From contig NZ_JBAHUQ010000026.1 of assembly GCF_036689865.1 (NCBI RefSeq), forward strand, positions 1 through 64,000: a stretch of 64,000 nucleotides of DNA, in the 5' to 3' direction. A program made the translations under genes and the position numbers. Of the stretch, positions 53,251 to 61,136 are shown in pieces. Under the pieces are notes generated by a model. It was not told the origin of the DNA. It saw nothing but the letters and a program-made list of their open reading frames with translations, and did not search any database. Origin of the DNA: Magnetococcus sp. PR-3. GTDB taxonomy: Bacteria > Pseudomonadota > Magnetococcia > Magnetococcales > Magnetococcaceae. Numbering within the stretch: position 1 is the first letter of the stretch; each line of letters opens with the position of its first letter.

Positions 53251-55242
53251 TCAGCGACACCAGGGGGAGCGGTTGCGCCATGTTAAAAAATCATCGGCTG
53301 CCATCGCTGGCGCAATGAAAGCACCTTGAAAAGCATCACACCCCATTTTTTTACTCAGCTCCAGTGTCATTCGACTCTCGACAGCCGAGGCCATCATCGT
53401 CATCTCATGCTCAGCGGTTAGGATGGAGAGCGCCTGCAGTTCGGCACACGCCTCCTCATCGCCCTCCAGACGTTTGATCCACAGCTCGTCCAAACAGATC
53501 AAACAGGATGACGGCCACCCCTGCCAATGGGTGATCCCGCCAACCCCCTTCACCCCCCATTGGATACCCAAACGTTGAAATGCCTGGATCGACTGTTGTT
53601 GGTGTGGGTCACGCCATTGATCATGATGGATCAGAATGGTCAACCGCGCCTCAGGCACCTGAAGGCGCATCATCAACGTCTGCAAACGCCCGACAAAGGT
53701 GACATCTGGCAATGGCCACCGTTGAAGATCCAACTGAATATTCAACGCTTCTTGTCGCCAGGCGTGCAGTTGGTGTACCGCTTGTTCCATCATCCACCAT
53801 GCCACACCAGGCAGCTGTAGCTGCAGATACCATGCAACAGGTTGGGTTGGTAACGTCATCACGCCACCCTCTTCATGCTGCCAATGCATACTCATTTCAA
53901 CATAAGAGACCCCACCAGCCTGCAGAGAGACAATCGGGGTAAACAGGGCCATACCACGACGTGCCTGTACCGCTTCACACAATGAATACCAAGGCTCTGT
54001 CATCGATTGGGCAGCCAGGGCCTGTTCATAGCACCCATAACCACTACGCTGGGGTAAATAACTGGCCAGCCATGCCTGCTGTAAGGCCTGCTGAAGATCT
54101 CTATCGGCTTTCAACCCCACCCCAACAGATACTGAGAGGGGCAATGGTAAAGAAAGGGTTTGGGGTAACCCCTGCAAAGCGGTGGTTATTTGAGAGACCC
54201 ACCCTGCCAAAGCCAAAGGTTCAGGTACCGCCGGCAAACGCACCGCAATACCTTGCATACCCAACATCATGGCAGACGCCTCTGCACCCAGGGATTGATG
54301 TAAGCGGGCCATGGCATTGGTGAGCCACTCCACCCACGGTTTCATCCCGATCTGCAGCCCCATCTGCTCACTATCAAGCAGGCGAACCACAACAAGCCCA
54401 TGAATATCCCCCTCACCATGGGCATGTCTTAAAGGGCCCAGCTCCAAACGTAACGGGTCGGTACAAACCGGAGCGGGGTCATCCTTAGGGGTGGGCAGCG
54501 ATCGTGGGCGTGTCAGGGCCAACAGGGCTTGTTCTAACCATAATGCGGGGGCTTTTTCTATGGGCAAATCTGGCTGGGGAACAGTGTCTGGCCAAATGTT
54601 TTTTAGAAGTTGTGCCATCTGCTTAAGGGGGTGTTGCTGCCAACGGTAGAGCAACCCTAACTGCAACATCCACATAACCAGCGCAGACCCCATTCCCCAC
54701 AAAAGTAAGGGGGTCAAGCCACGATGCCCCTGCTCTTGCTGCTGTAAGGCTTGACTGCGTTGCTGTTGCAACTGCCCAACCGCATGTTCTAAGGGGTTTA
54801 GAAAACGATTTTCTAGATCCGGCATCACCGCCACAGCCGCTTCTTTGGGATTTTCTTGGACAACCTGAAACCGCTCCAAGGCCTGTCGGAAAGCGGGATC
54901 CATGGCCATATGCGCTTGAAGCAGAGCCTGCCAGCGGGCAAGCGCAGGATCCCCCTCTAAACGCGTGACCATGCGTTGTAAACCTTCTCGGGTCACACGT
55001 CGATGCTTATGAAATTTGGCCAAGTAGGTTTCAAATTTCTCAACCATCAAACCTTCAACCAACAGCTGCTGCCAAGCATAGGCCTGGGCATAAGCCTGTT
55101 TCAGCAATGGCTCTGCATCCTGGGCATGGTGCGCCTGACCCGGCGTTGCCTGTTGCATACTGCTCCACAACCCTGTTTGGGTAACAAACAGGGTTACAGC
55201 CAAGACCAAAGGTAGAACAACAATGAGCAACAGACGCAACAT
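53251..55242 (-). CDS. membrane protein with degenerate GGDEF and EAL domains (LapD-like layout)
   Basis: About 663 residues. Seen: a membrane segment at about 3-22, a periplasmic region rich in Gln and Ala, a second segment at about 183-205, then a GGDEF-like region (about 260-395) with no GG(D/E)EF motif and an EAL-like region (about 410-655) in which the catalytic EALxR reads EMSMHW and the DDFGTG loop reads KGVGGI. Both domains should be catalytically dead. Such proteins act as c-di-GMP receptors; LapD, which guards surface adhesins exported by LapBCE-type systems, has the same order of parts. A LapBCE-like system lies at 8997-14207, but no LapG protease is seen here. ATG at 55242 chosen over TTG at 55260. 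Confidence 0.78.
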   Translation of the reverse strand: MLRLLLIVVLPLVLAVTLFVTQTGLWSSMQQATPGQAHHAQDAEPLLKQAYAQAYAWQQLLVEGLMVEKFETYLAKFHKHRRVTREGLQRMVTRLEGDPALARWQALLQAHMAMDPAFRQALERFQVVQENPKEAAVAVMPDLENRFLNPLEHAVGQLQQQRSQALQQQEQGHRGLTPLLLWGMGSALVMWMLQLGLLYRWQQHPLKQMAQLLKNIWPDTVPQPDLPIEKAPALWLEQALLALTRPRSLPTPKDDPAPVCTDPLRLELGPLRHAHGEGDIHGLVVVRLLDSEQMGLQIGMKPWVEWLTNAMARLHQSLGAEASAMMLGMQGIAVRLPAVPEPLALAGWVSQITTALQGLPQTLSLPLPLSVSVGVGLKADRDLQQALQQAWLASYLPQRSGYGCYEQALAAQSMTEPWYSLCEAVQARRGMALFTPIVSLQAGGVSYVEMSMHWQHEEGGVMTLPTQPVAWYLQLQLPGVAWWMMEQAVHQLHAWRQEALNIQLDLQRWPLPDVTFVGRLQTLMMRLQVPEARLTILIHHDQWRDPHQQQSIQAFQRLGIQWGVKGVGGITHWQGWPSSCLICLDELWIKRLEGDEEACAELQALSILTAEHEMTMMASAVESRMTLELSKKMGCDAFQGAFIAPAMAADDFLTWRNRSPWCR

Positions 55243-55326
55243 AGGTAGGCCCCAAACCAATGAATAAGCTTATTACCAAAGACTATGGTAAACGGGGAAA
55301 GGTCATCGGCTCAAGGCAGCGAAAAC

Positions 55327-55360
55327 AAAAAACCCCCTTGCTTGCCACGAGGGGGTTTTT
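55327..55360 (-). terminator. intrinsic terminator of the flagellin gene
   Basis: A stem of about 8 bp built on CCCCC/GGGGG (55333-55337 and 55351-55355) with A- and T-runs on both sides, 29 bp past the flagellin stop. Confidence 0.82.
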
Positions 55361-55388
55361 CTTAAGCTCTTTTTGTCTCTGAAAAGCC

Positions 55389-56207
55389 TTAGCCGATCAG
55401 TTTGCCATAAAGATTATCTGTGATCTGAGAGGCCTGAGCCTGCACCGCAATAATGCTCTGCATACGAATGGCTGAGCCTGTTTGACGGGCCATCTCTGCG
55501 GCCACGTTGGCATCTTGAACCTGAGCACGGGCCGCTTCGGTATTGATGGCCATTTGGCTAATGTTATCCGCCGCACTTTCCAGTGAGTTTTGATAGGCCC
55601 CAAAGGAAGCATTGAGTGTACCCAGACTATCCAGGTCAGAATCAAGCAGGCTCAAGGAGGCTTCGGCGCCCGCTTGTGTGCTCAGATCGATAGACCCTGC
55701 GCTATTAAGCGAGGAGAGATCGCTCAACTGCAGATCTGTCTGGTTATTCGCATCGGTACCAGACTGAATGGTCACGCTGTTCCCAGAATCAAGCAGGCTT
55801 TGACCATTAAAGGTGGTGTTACTAATGGTGTCGGCAATACTCTGCTGGATCTCAGTGGCCTCTGCATTGATGGCCGAGCGGTCTGAGTCATTCAGCGTAC
55901 CATTGGCTGATTGTACCGCCAGTTCACGTAGGCGCTGTACATCATTGCTAATGGTATCAACCCCTGTCTGTGCAACCTGGGTTAATGAAACCCCCTGGTT
56001 GATATTCTGACGGGCCGTATTAATACCACGAACCTCACTGGTCAGACGGCTAATCATCCCCATCAAACCGGGGTTATCAACAGCCTGATTGATTTTTAAA
56101 CCAGAAGCGAGTGCTTCAAAGGAGTTCTCACTCTCATTTTTAACTTTCAACAGCTGGTTTGAACTCTGCTGAGCTGCAAATAGGGAGTCGTTAATGGTGA
56201 TAGGCAT
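55389..56207 (-). CDS. fliC: flagellin, short form
   Basis: A 272-residue flagellar filament protein. Seen: the conserved N-terminal helices (about 1-140, with ASGLKINQAVDNP, ISRLTSEVRG, LRELAVQSANGT and NTTFNGQSLL), a very short variable centre (about 145-200), and the C-terminal helices (INTEAARAQVQDANVAAEMARQ). The outer D2/D3 domains are almost absent, so the filament surface is minimal. ATG at 56207 has GAGGAAGG 6 nt upstream. A sigma-28-type promoter at 56499-56525 drives it through a leader of roughly 280 nt. Organisms with several flagellin genes are common in this group; only one copy is in the window. Confidence 0.95.
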   Translation of the reverse strand: MPITINDSLFAAQQSSNQLLKVKNESENSFEALASGLKINQAVDNPGLMGMISRLTSEVRGINTARQNINQGVSLTQVAQTGVDTISNDVQRLRELAVQSANGTLNDSDRSAINAEATEIQQSIADTISNTTFNGQSLLDSGNSVTIQSGTDANNQTDLQLSDLSSLNSAGSIDLSTQAGAEASLSLLDSDLDSLGTLNASFGAYQNSLESAADNISQMAINTEAARAQVQDANVAAEMARQTGSAIRMQSIIAVQAQASQITDNLYGKLIG

Positions 56208-56253
56208 GGCGACCTTCCTCGTTATCTCTTGATTCGTCTTTTTAAAAGTGGCT

Positions 56254-56274
56254 AAGGGCAACATCCTTGCCCTT
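56254..56274 (-). repeat. hairpin in the flagellin mRNA leader
   Basis: AAGGGCAA (56254-56261) and TTGCCCTT (56267-56274) form a perfect 8-bp stem with a 5-nt loop, about 50 nt before the flagellin start and upstream of its ribosome binding site. Confidence 0.6.
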
Positions 56275-56498
56275 GGTGCGCCCGCAGTCCCTGCTGAACG
56301 CAACCTTCGGCCTATCCTTGCCTCGCCCCTTTTTCTTAGCTGCGGGTCAACCCGTTGTTGGCAGCCCCACCGTATGTTCGGTGGAAAGGGCGTGTGCTCC
56401 GAGTACGCCCCCCATTTTTGGGTGGTGCGTACGCTACTTTCTTATTATCCCCTGGAGAGAGAGGTTACTTCCGTAAAAACCTACCCCTCCAGTTCTTT

Positions 56499-56525
56499 GT
56501 ATCGGCACTGCTTTAAGAAACTTTA
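56499..56525 (-). promoter_or_regulatory. sigma-28 (FliA)-type flagellar promoter
   Basis: On the minus strand: TAAA, exactly 15 nt, then GCCGATAC. This matches the TAAA-N15-GCCGATAA consensus at 11 of 12 positions. It lies about 292 bp upstream of the flagellin ATG with nothing in between. Confidence 0.82.
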
Positions 56526-56863
56526 GAAAAAAATGCATCCCGACCGATTTTTTTTTAACGAACTCGATTAGAGCCTTTTTCAATGACTGCCAAACATGGT
56601 TCGATAGCTTGCCTCACTTTTACGAAGCAAACCCCGGGCCAACAAAACAACTCACATAAAAACTACGTATATTACAAACAGATAAGAACAACTCAGAAAC
56701 AGGAGAAGCTTTGACACGACATAAACCGTGCATTTTTTGCCGCCCTCCTGAGGGAGAGCTGTCAAAAAATACAGGCAAAAAAGGAGAGTCTATTTTTTTT
56801 GAAGGGTCGAGAAGAAAAAGGGGGAGAGGAGCAGATCATCCATGACGGAGCAAAAGGTGGGGG

Positions 56864-59800
56864 CTAGGGGGAGGCTGTATCCTCACGTTGCATATGCTCA
56901 TGCCATGCTTGCAGCTCGACCAAGACCAGTTGTAGCTGCTGCTGAAGGGTCTTAACCGCATCTTGGTAAGAGTGGGTTTGCTGCTGTTTGATCACTTGGT
57001 CCATGCCCTGGGCAGCACGAACCAAAGCTTCTGCGGCCATATAAGAAGCGACACCTTTGATGGTATGCGCCAGATCCCCTATCCCGTTCCAATCTTTTTT
57101 ATCAACCAACAGCTCCAGTTTGATGGGGGCATCTTGGTAACGCTCTAAAAACCCCTCCAACAACTGTTGATAAAGTTTGGCATTTCCCCCTGTGCGGTTT
57201 AGACCCACCAGCGTATCCAACTGGCTAAGCCCCGCAAAGGTAGCTGTAAAGTCAGGGTCGACCTGCTCTTCGGTACCCTTATCAGGCGCCACAATAGAAA
57301 CTTTGGGTGGGGGTGTTGCAACAGCCTTGGCTGAGACGATCTTGGTGCCAACCCGCGCCGGATGCTTTGGCTCAATCCAGCGGATCAATAGCTGTTGTAT
57401 CGCTTCAGGAGAGACCGGTTTGGTCAAATGATCATTCATCCCTGCTTCTAAAGAACGCTCACGCTCACCCGGCATGGCATGGGCCGTCATCGCCACCACA
57501 GGAAGTTGTTTTAAACCGGGTAGTTGCCGCAACTGCCGGGTGGCTTCCAACCCATCCATAATGGGCATTTGGATATCCATGAGCACCAGATCATAAGGGG
57601 ATTGCTGAACCATTTCTAAAGCACGCATACCATTTTCAGCAACCGACACCTCCATACCCGCCTGCTCAACGAAGGCCACCGCCACTTGTTGATTAAGCGG
57701 ATTATCTTCCACCAACAGCACCTTAGCATGATGAATACGGCGTAAACGTTCTGCGATAACCCCCTCTTCAGAAAGACAACGAGGGCCAACCTGCTCACCT
57801 TCAAGCTGGTTAAGCATGCGCCGGATCTGTTGGCTATGTAACGGCTCCAACAGCAGTTCATCCATCATCAAGGCTTCACGGGTTTGGCGCGCCACACCAT
57901 GCTGTCGACGGCATAAGAGAATCTGCTTCATCTCTGTGTCCGCACTATGATGACGCAGATGATCAGAGAGATGCCCCAACGCACTGAGAGAGAGTACCTC
58001 TTCACGGATAAACAGATAACGGGGGGCGGGGTCCAGTTGGGAGAAGTTGTCCCCTAACAGAGGTGTTGGATCGTAGAAGGTACGGGTTTGCAGTCCCAAA
58101 CGTTCTAAAATACGTACCAGATAGTTTTGCTCTTCACTATCCGCATCCACAATGACCGCAAGTTGACCATGCCAAACCGGTTGCACTGGCGAGCTCAGTT
58201 CCATCTCCATCGCCTGAAAATCCGCTTCAAAATAGAAACGGCTCCCCACACTCAACTCACTTTCTACTTCGATCTCCCCCCCCATCACACTCACCAGCTC
58301 ACGACTAATGGCCAGCCCCAAACCTGTTCCCCCAAAGCGACGTGTTATGGAGTTATCAGCTTGGGTAAAGGCCTCAAACAATCCCTCTACCCCTGCTTGA
58401 GAGATGCCCACACCGGTATCTTTTACCGAAAAACGTAGTCGAACGGCCTTATCCTTAACCGCTACCTTCTCCACCCGAATGATAATATGACCTTGATCGG
58501 TAAATTTAACAGAATTACTGACCAAATTGATCAACACCTGCCCCAAGCGCAGAGGATCACCCAGCAGATATTCAGGCACCTCCTGATCCACCGTATAGCG
58601 CAACGTCAACCCTTTTTGGACCGCTTTATGGCCCAAAATGGTATTGATATTGGCAATGACATCATCTATCTGAAATGGCGTAAGCTCTAACTCCAGCTTA
58701 CCCGCTTCTAGTTTAGAGAAATCCAACAGGTCATTAATGATGGCCAGTAAAGCTTGGGAGGCACCATGGATTTTAACCATATAATCCTGGCGCACATGTT
58801 CTTCATTGAAATCCTGAGCTAGGCGAGACATACCAATGATGGCATTGAGGGGGGTTCTCACTTCATGGCTCATATTGGCCAAAAACAGACTTTTGGTTTC
58901 ACTGGCCTGTTGCGCCTGAAGATTGGCCTGTTTTAACTGGCGGGTGAGCAAGGTGAGCTTACGGTTCCAAGCCATAATCAGCATAAAAACAATCAACATG
59001 CCAACCCCCACCTGGATCATCAACTGATAATCCATCTGGGTAACCTGCGGATTACCACCCCATTTTTGGCGAATTTGAATATGTTCTTCTGGGGTAATAC
59101 TACGCACAACCTGCTGCATAATTTCATGGAGCAGTGGCTCTTGTTTTTGCACACCCACTCTTAGGTCCAGGGTATAGCGGGTGTGACCAGAGATTTTAAG
59201 ATTATCTAACTGCCCACGCATAATGCCGTAGTGGGCCACAGGTAAGGCAGACACCAAAGCAAACAGCTCCCCGCGAGAAACCTTCTGCAACCCCTGCTGA
59301 ACATGCTCAACATCACGTATGCGAACCCAAGGGTAGTCATGGCGGATCATATCATGGGTGGCAAAACCGGTTGGGACACCAACCTCAGCATCTTCTACAT
59401 CATTTAAACCACTCAGAAAAGCCACATCACTGCGTGTGGTTAAAACCACTGGGGTAGAGACATAGGGCTCCGTAAAATTCAGATAACTGATCCGCGGTTT
59501 GGTTTTATGCACCATGGTAATGATGTCGCACTGCCCCAAACGGGTCATACGCAGGGTATCACTCCAGGATTGACTGGCCACCAAACGGAAAGGGACCCCC
59601 AAACGGCGACTCATCAACGCCATATAATCGGCAGACATCCCCACATGGTAGCCCGCTTCATCAATCCTCTCATAGGGCATCCAATTGGGATCCACACAAT
59701 AACTGACCCCACCTTTATCCCTTAGGTAGGCCTGCTGCTGACCCGTAAGCACCTGCCGAGCCCCCTCCATGTTGCTCTCGCCACCCACAGGATGCCACTT

Positions 59801-60583
59801 ACTGCGAATACGGATATGATCCTCTTGGTGCAAACCATCCACAACCGCCTGCAGGGCGGCCAACAGTTTCGGTTGCCCTTTACGCACCCCCACCCGTAAT
59901 GACATAGGGGGGCCCGCCACTTTACCAATGATCAAATTGGCCAACCCCAACTGCCGTATACGCTGAGCCGCTACATACAGAGAGGCCAATGATCCATCCA
60001 ACTGACCGTTGGACACCATCGCCAGACCTTCATCAACGGTGCTGGTAGAGACATGAACAATGTCTGGGTGGTAAGGCTTAATGGTCTCTTCAAAGATATA
60101 ACCTTTGGCAATTCCGAGCTTGAGCCCCTTCATATGGGCAATATCCTGCAAGCCATCTTGCCGATTACGTTTGACCACCATAACAACGGGAGAACGCAGA
60201 TAGGGGGAGGTGAAATTAAGCCACTGACGTCTCTGTGGGCTTTCATTGAGCAAAGAGAGGATGTCACACTTTCCCTCGCGGGAATAGTTCAAGCTCTGCT
60301 GCCAACTACTGGTGGGAACAAGTTCAATGGGGGTCCGAAGTCGCTGTTCAAACAAACGCATATAGTCTGCAGCCATCCCCACATGACGCCCTTGTGCATC
60401 AATGCGTTCATAGGGCATCCAGTTCGGATCCACACACATGCGGATCTTACCCATTTGTTTTAGATGCAGTTGCAGATCATTTTTAAGCGCAGGCGCAGCA
60501 AGGGACGGGCTTGTCCCAAACAGAACAAACAGAACAAACACAAAGAGCCATGATAAAAACGGTGTGGTGCGTGAGCTGGCCAT
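56864..60583 (-). CDS. hybrid histidine kinase with tandem periplasmic SBP_bac_3 domains (EvgS/BvgS-like)
   Basis: A 1239-residue inner-membrane sensor kinase. Seen: a signal peptide; two solute-binding-protein type 3 (Venus flytrap) domains (about 40-265 and 285-510), both opening with the identical stretch [13 protein letters not shown]; one membrane segment at about 527-547; phospho-acceptor His in [11 protein letters not shown] (about 580); ATPase boxes [18 protein letters not shown] and GTGLGLAIS; a degenerate receiver lacking the Asp signature (about 830-940); a good receiver with [15 protein letters not shown] and TKPV; and an Hpt with His in [10 protein letters not shown]. Tandem flytrap layout is that of EvgS/BvgS virulence sensors. 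The single-domain response regulator encoded 12 bp upstream is its likely partner. Confidence 0.93.
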   Translation of the reverse strand: MASSRTTPFLSWLFVFVLFVLFGTSPSLAAPALKNDLQLHLKQMGKIRMCVDPNWMPYERIDAQGRHVGMAADYMRLFEQRLRTPIELVPTSSWQQSLNYSREGKCDILSLLNESPQRRQWLNFTSPYLRSPVVMVVKRNRQDGLQDIAHMKGLKLGIAKGYIFEETIKPYHPDIVHVSTSTVDEGLAMVSNGQLDGSLASLYVAAQRIRQLGLANLIIGKVAGPPMSLRVGVRKGQPKLLAALQAVVDGLHQEDHIRIRSKWHPVGGESNMEGARQVLTGQQQAYLRDKGGVSYCVDPNWMPYERIDEAGYHVGMSADYMALMSRRLGVPFRLVASQSWSDTLRMTRLGQCDIITMVHKTKPRISYLNFTEPYVSTPVVLTTRSDVAFLSGLNDVEDAEVGVPTGFATHDMIRHDYPWVRIRDVEHVQQGLQKVSRGELFALVSALPVAHYGIMRGQLDNLKISGHTRYTLDLRVGVQKQEPLLHEIMQQVVRSITPEEHIQIRQKWGGNPQVTQMDYQLMIQVGVGMLIVFMLIMAWNRKLTLLTRQLKQANLQAQQASETKSLFLANMSHEVRTPLNAIIGMSRLAQDFNEEHVRQDYMVKIHGASQALLAIINDLLDFSKLEAGKLELELTPFQIDDVIANINTILGHKAVQKGLTLRYTVDQEVPEYLLGDPLRLGQVLINLVSNSVKFTDQGHIIIRVEKVAVKDKAVRLRFSVKDTGVGISQAGVEGLFEAFTQADNSITRRFGGTGLGLAISRELVSVMGGEIEVESELSVGSRFYFEADFQAMEMELSSPVQPVWHGQLAVIVDADSEEQNYLVRILERLGLQTRTFYDPTPLLGDNFSQLDPAPRYLFIREEVLSLSALGHLSDHLRHHSADTEMKQILLCRRQHGVARQTREALMMDELLLEPLHSQQIRRMLNQLEGEQVGPRCLSEEGVIAERLRRIHHAKVLLVEDNPLNQQVAVAFVEQAGMEVSVAENGMRALEMVQQSPYDLVLMDIQMPIMDGLEATRQLRQLPGLKQLPVVAMTAHAMPGERERSLEAGMNDHLTKPVSPEAIQQLLIRWIEPKHPARVGTKIVSAKAVATPPPKVSIVAPDKGTEEQVDPDFTATFAGLSQLDTLVGLNRTGGNAKLYQQLLEGFLERYQDAPIKLELLVDKKDWNGIGDLAHTIKGVASYMAAEALVRAAQGMDQVIKQQQTHSYQDAVKTLQQQLQLVLVELQAWHEHMQREDTASP

Positions 60584-60595
60584 TACCCGCAGGTA

Positions 60596-60985
60596 TCACA
60601 AAGTTGGGGATGCCACGGCACCCTTACCAATCAAGGATTGCAACATCGGGTGCAGACGCGCCACATCAACAGGTTTGGATTGGAATAGGTCAGCCCCAAG
60701 CTCTTTGGCCTGATCTTCCAATAGGGGATAATCATGGGCGGTTAAGACCACAACTGGAATGTGGGCTGTTTTTGGGTCAGCTTTGATCATACCGAGCATC
60801 TCAATACCATTCATATCGGGCATATCCAGATCGGTCAAAATCAGATCAATCGATTCAGCCTGCAGGGCATCCATACCTTCACGGCCTGAAAAGGCTTGGA
60901 TGACCTGATATCCAAAATCTTCCAACTGTGGCGAAATGAGCGTTAACATCACTTCATCATCATCAATAAATAAAATTGTCGACAT
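60596..60985 (-). CDS. single-domain response regulator (CheY-like receiver)
   Basis: About 129 residues, a receiver only. Seen: FIDDDE near the start, phospho-acceptor Asp in LILTDLDMPDMNG, the Thr of VVLTAHD and Lys in QSKPVD. There is no output domain, so it acts as a phosphate relay or by protein binding. ATG at 60985 is chosen because the reading from 61039 adds an odd Trp/Tyr-rich stretch. It precedes the EvgS-like kinase by 12 bp in one operon. Confidence 0.88.
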   Translation of the reverse strand: MSTILFIDDDEVMLTLISPQLEDFGYQVIQAFSGREGMDALQAESIDLILTDLDMPDMNGIEMLGMIKADPKTAHIPVVVLTAHDYPLLEDQAKELGADLFQSKPVDVARLHPMLQSLIGKGAVASPTL

Positions 60986-61136
60986 GCCATCACCCCAAAA
61001 CAGAGCCCCGTAAAAATCATAGTAACAATACCACCACACCCCAGCTTAAAATTCAATTTCTACCGCATATCTTCAACAATAATCACACTTTCTCACCAAC
61101 ATCTTCCATTTCCCCGTACTTTCATCGGTTCGTTCA

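Larger units (their letters stand above)
56208..56863. other. flagellin promoter and leader region
   Basis: About 655 bp. From right to left: an AT-rich stretch downstream of the hybrid kinase gene with a small CCCTC/GAGGG hairpin near 56750; the sigma-28-like promoter at 56499-56525; and a GC-rich transcribed leader with a perfect hairpin at 56254-56274. An open frame on the plus strand at 56248-56526 is not supported as a gene. Confidence 0.6.

Noticed and set aside
56248-56526. Plus-strand open frame opposite the flagellin leader
   Set aside because: It lies antisense to the sigma-28 leader, has Cys/Pro/Trp-rich random composition and no ribosome binding site.
60438-60786. Plus-strand frames opposite the EvgS-like kinase start and the response regulator
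   Set aside because: They lie antisense to well supported genes and have no ribosome binding sites or recognisable motifs.
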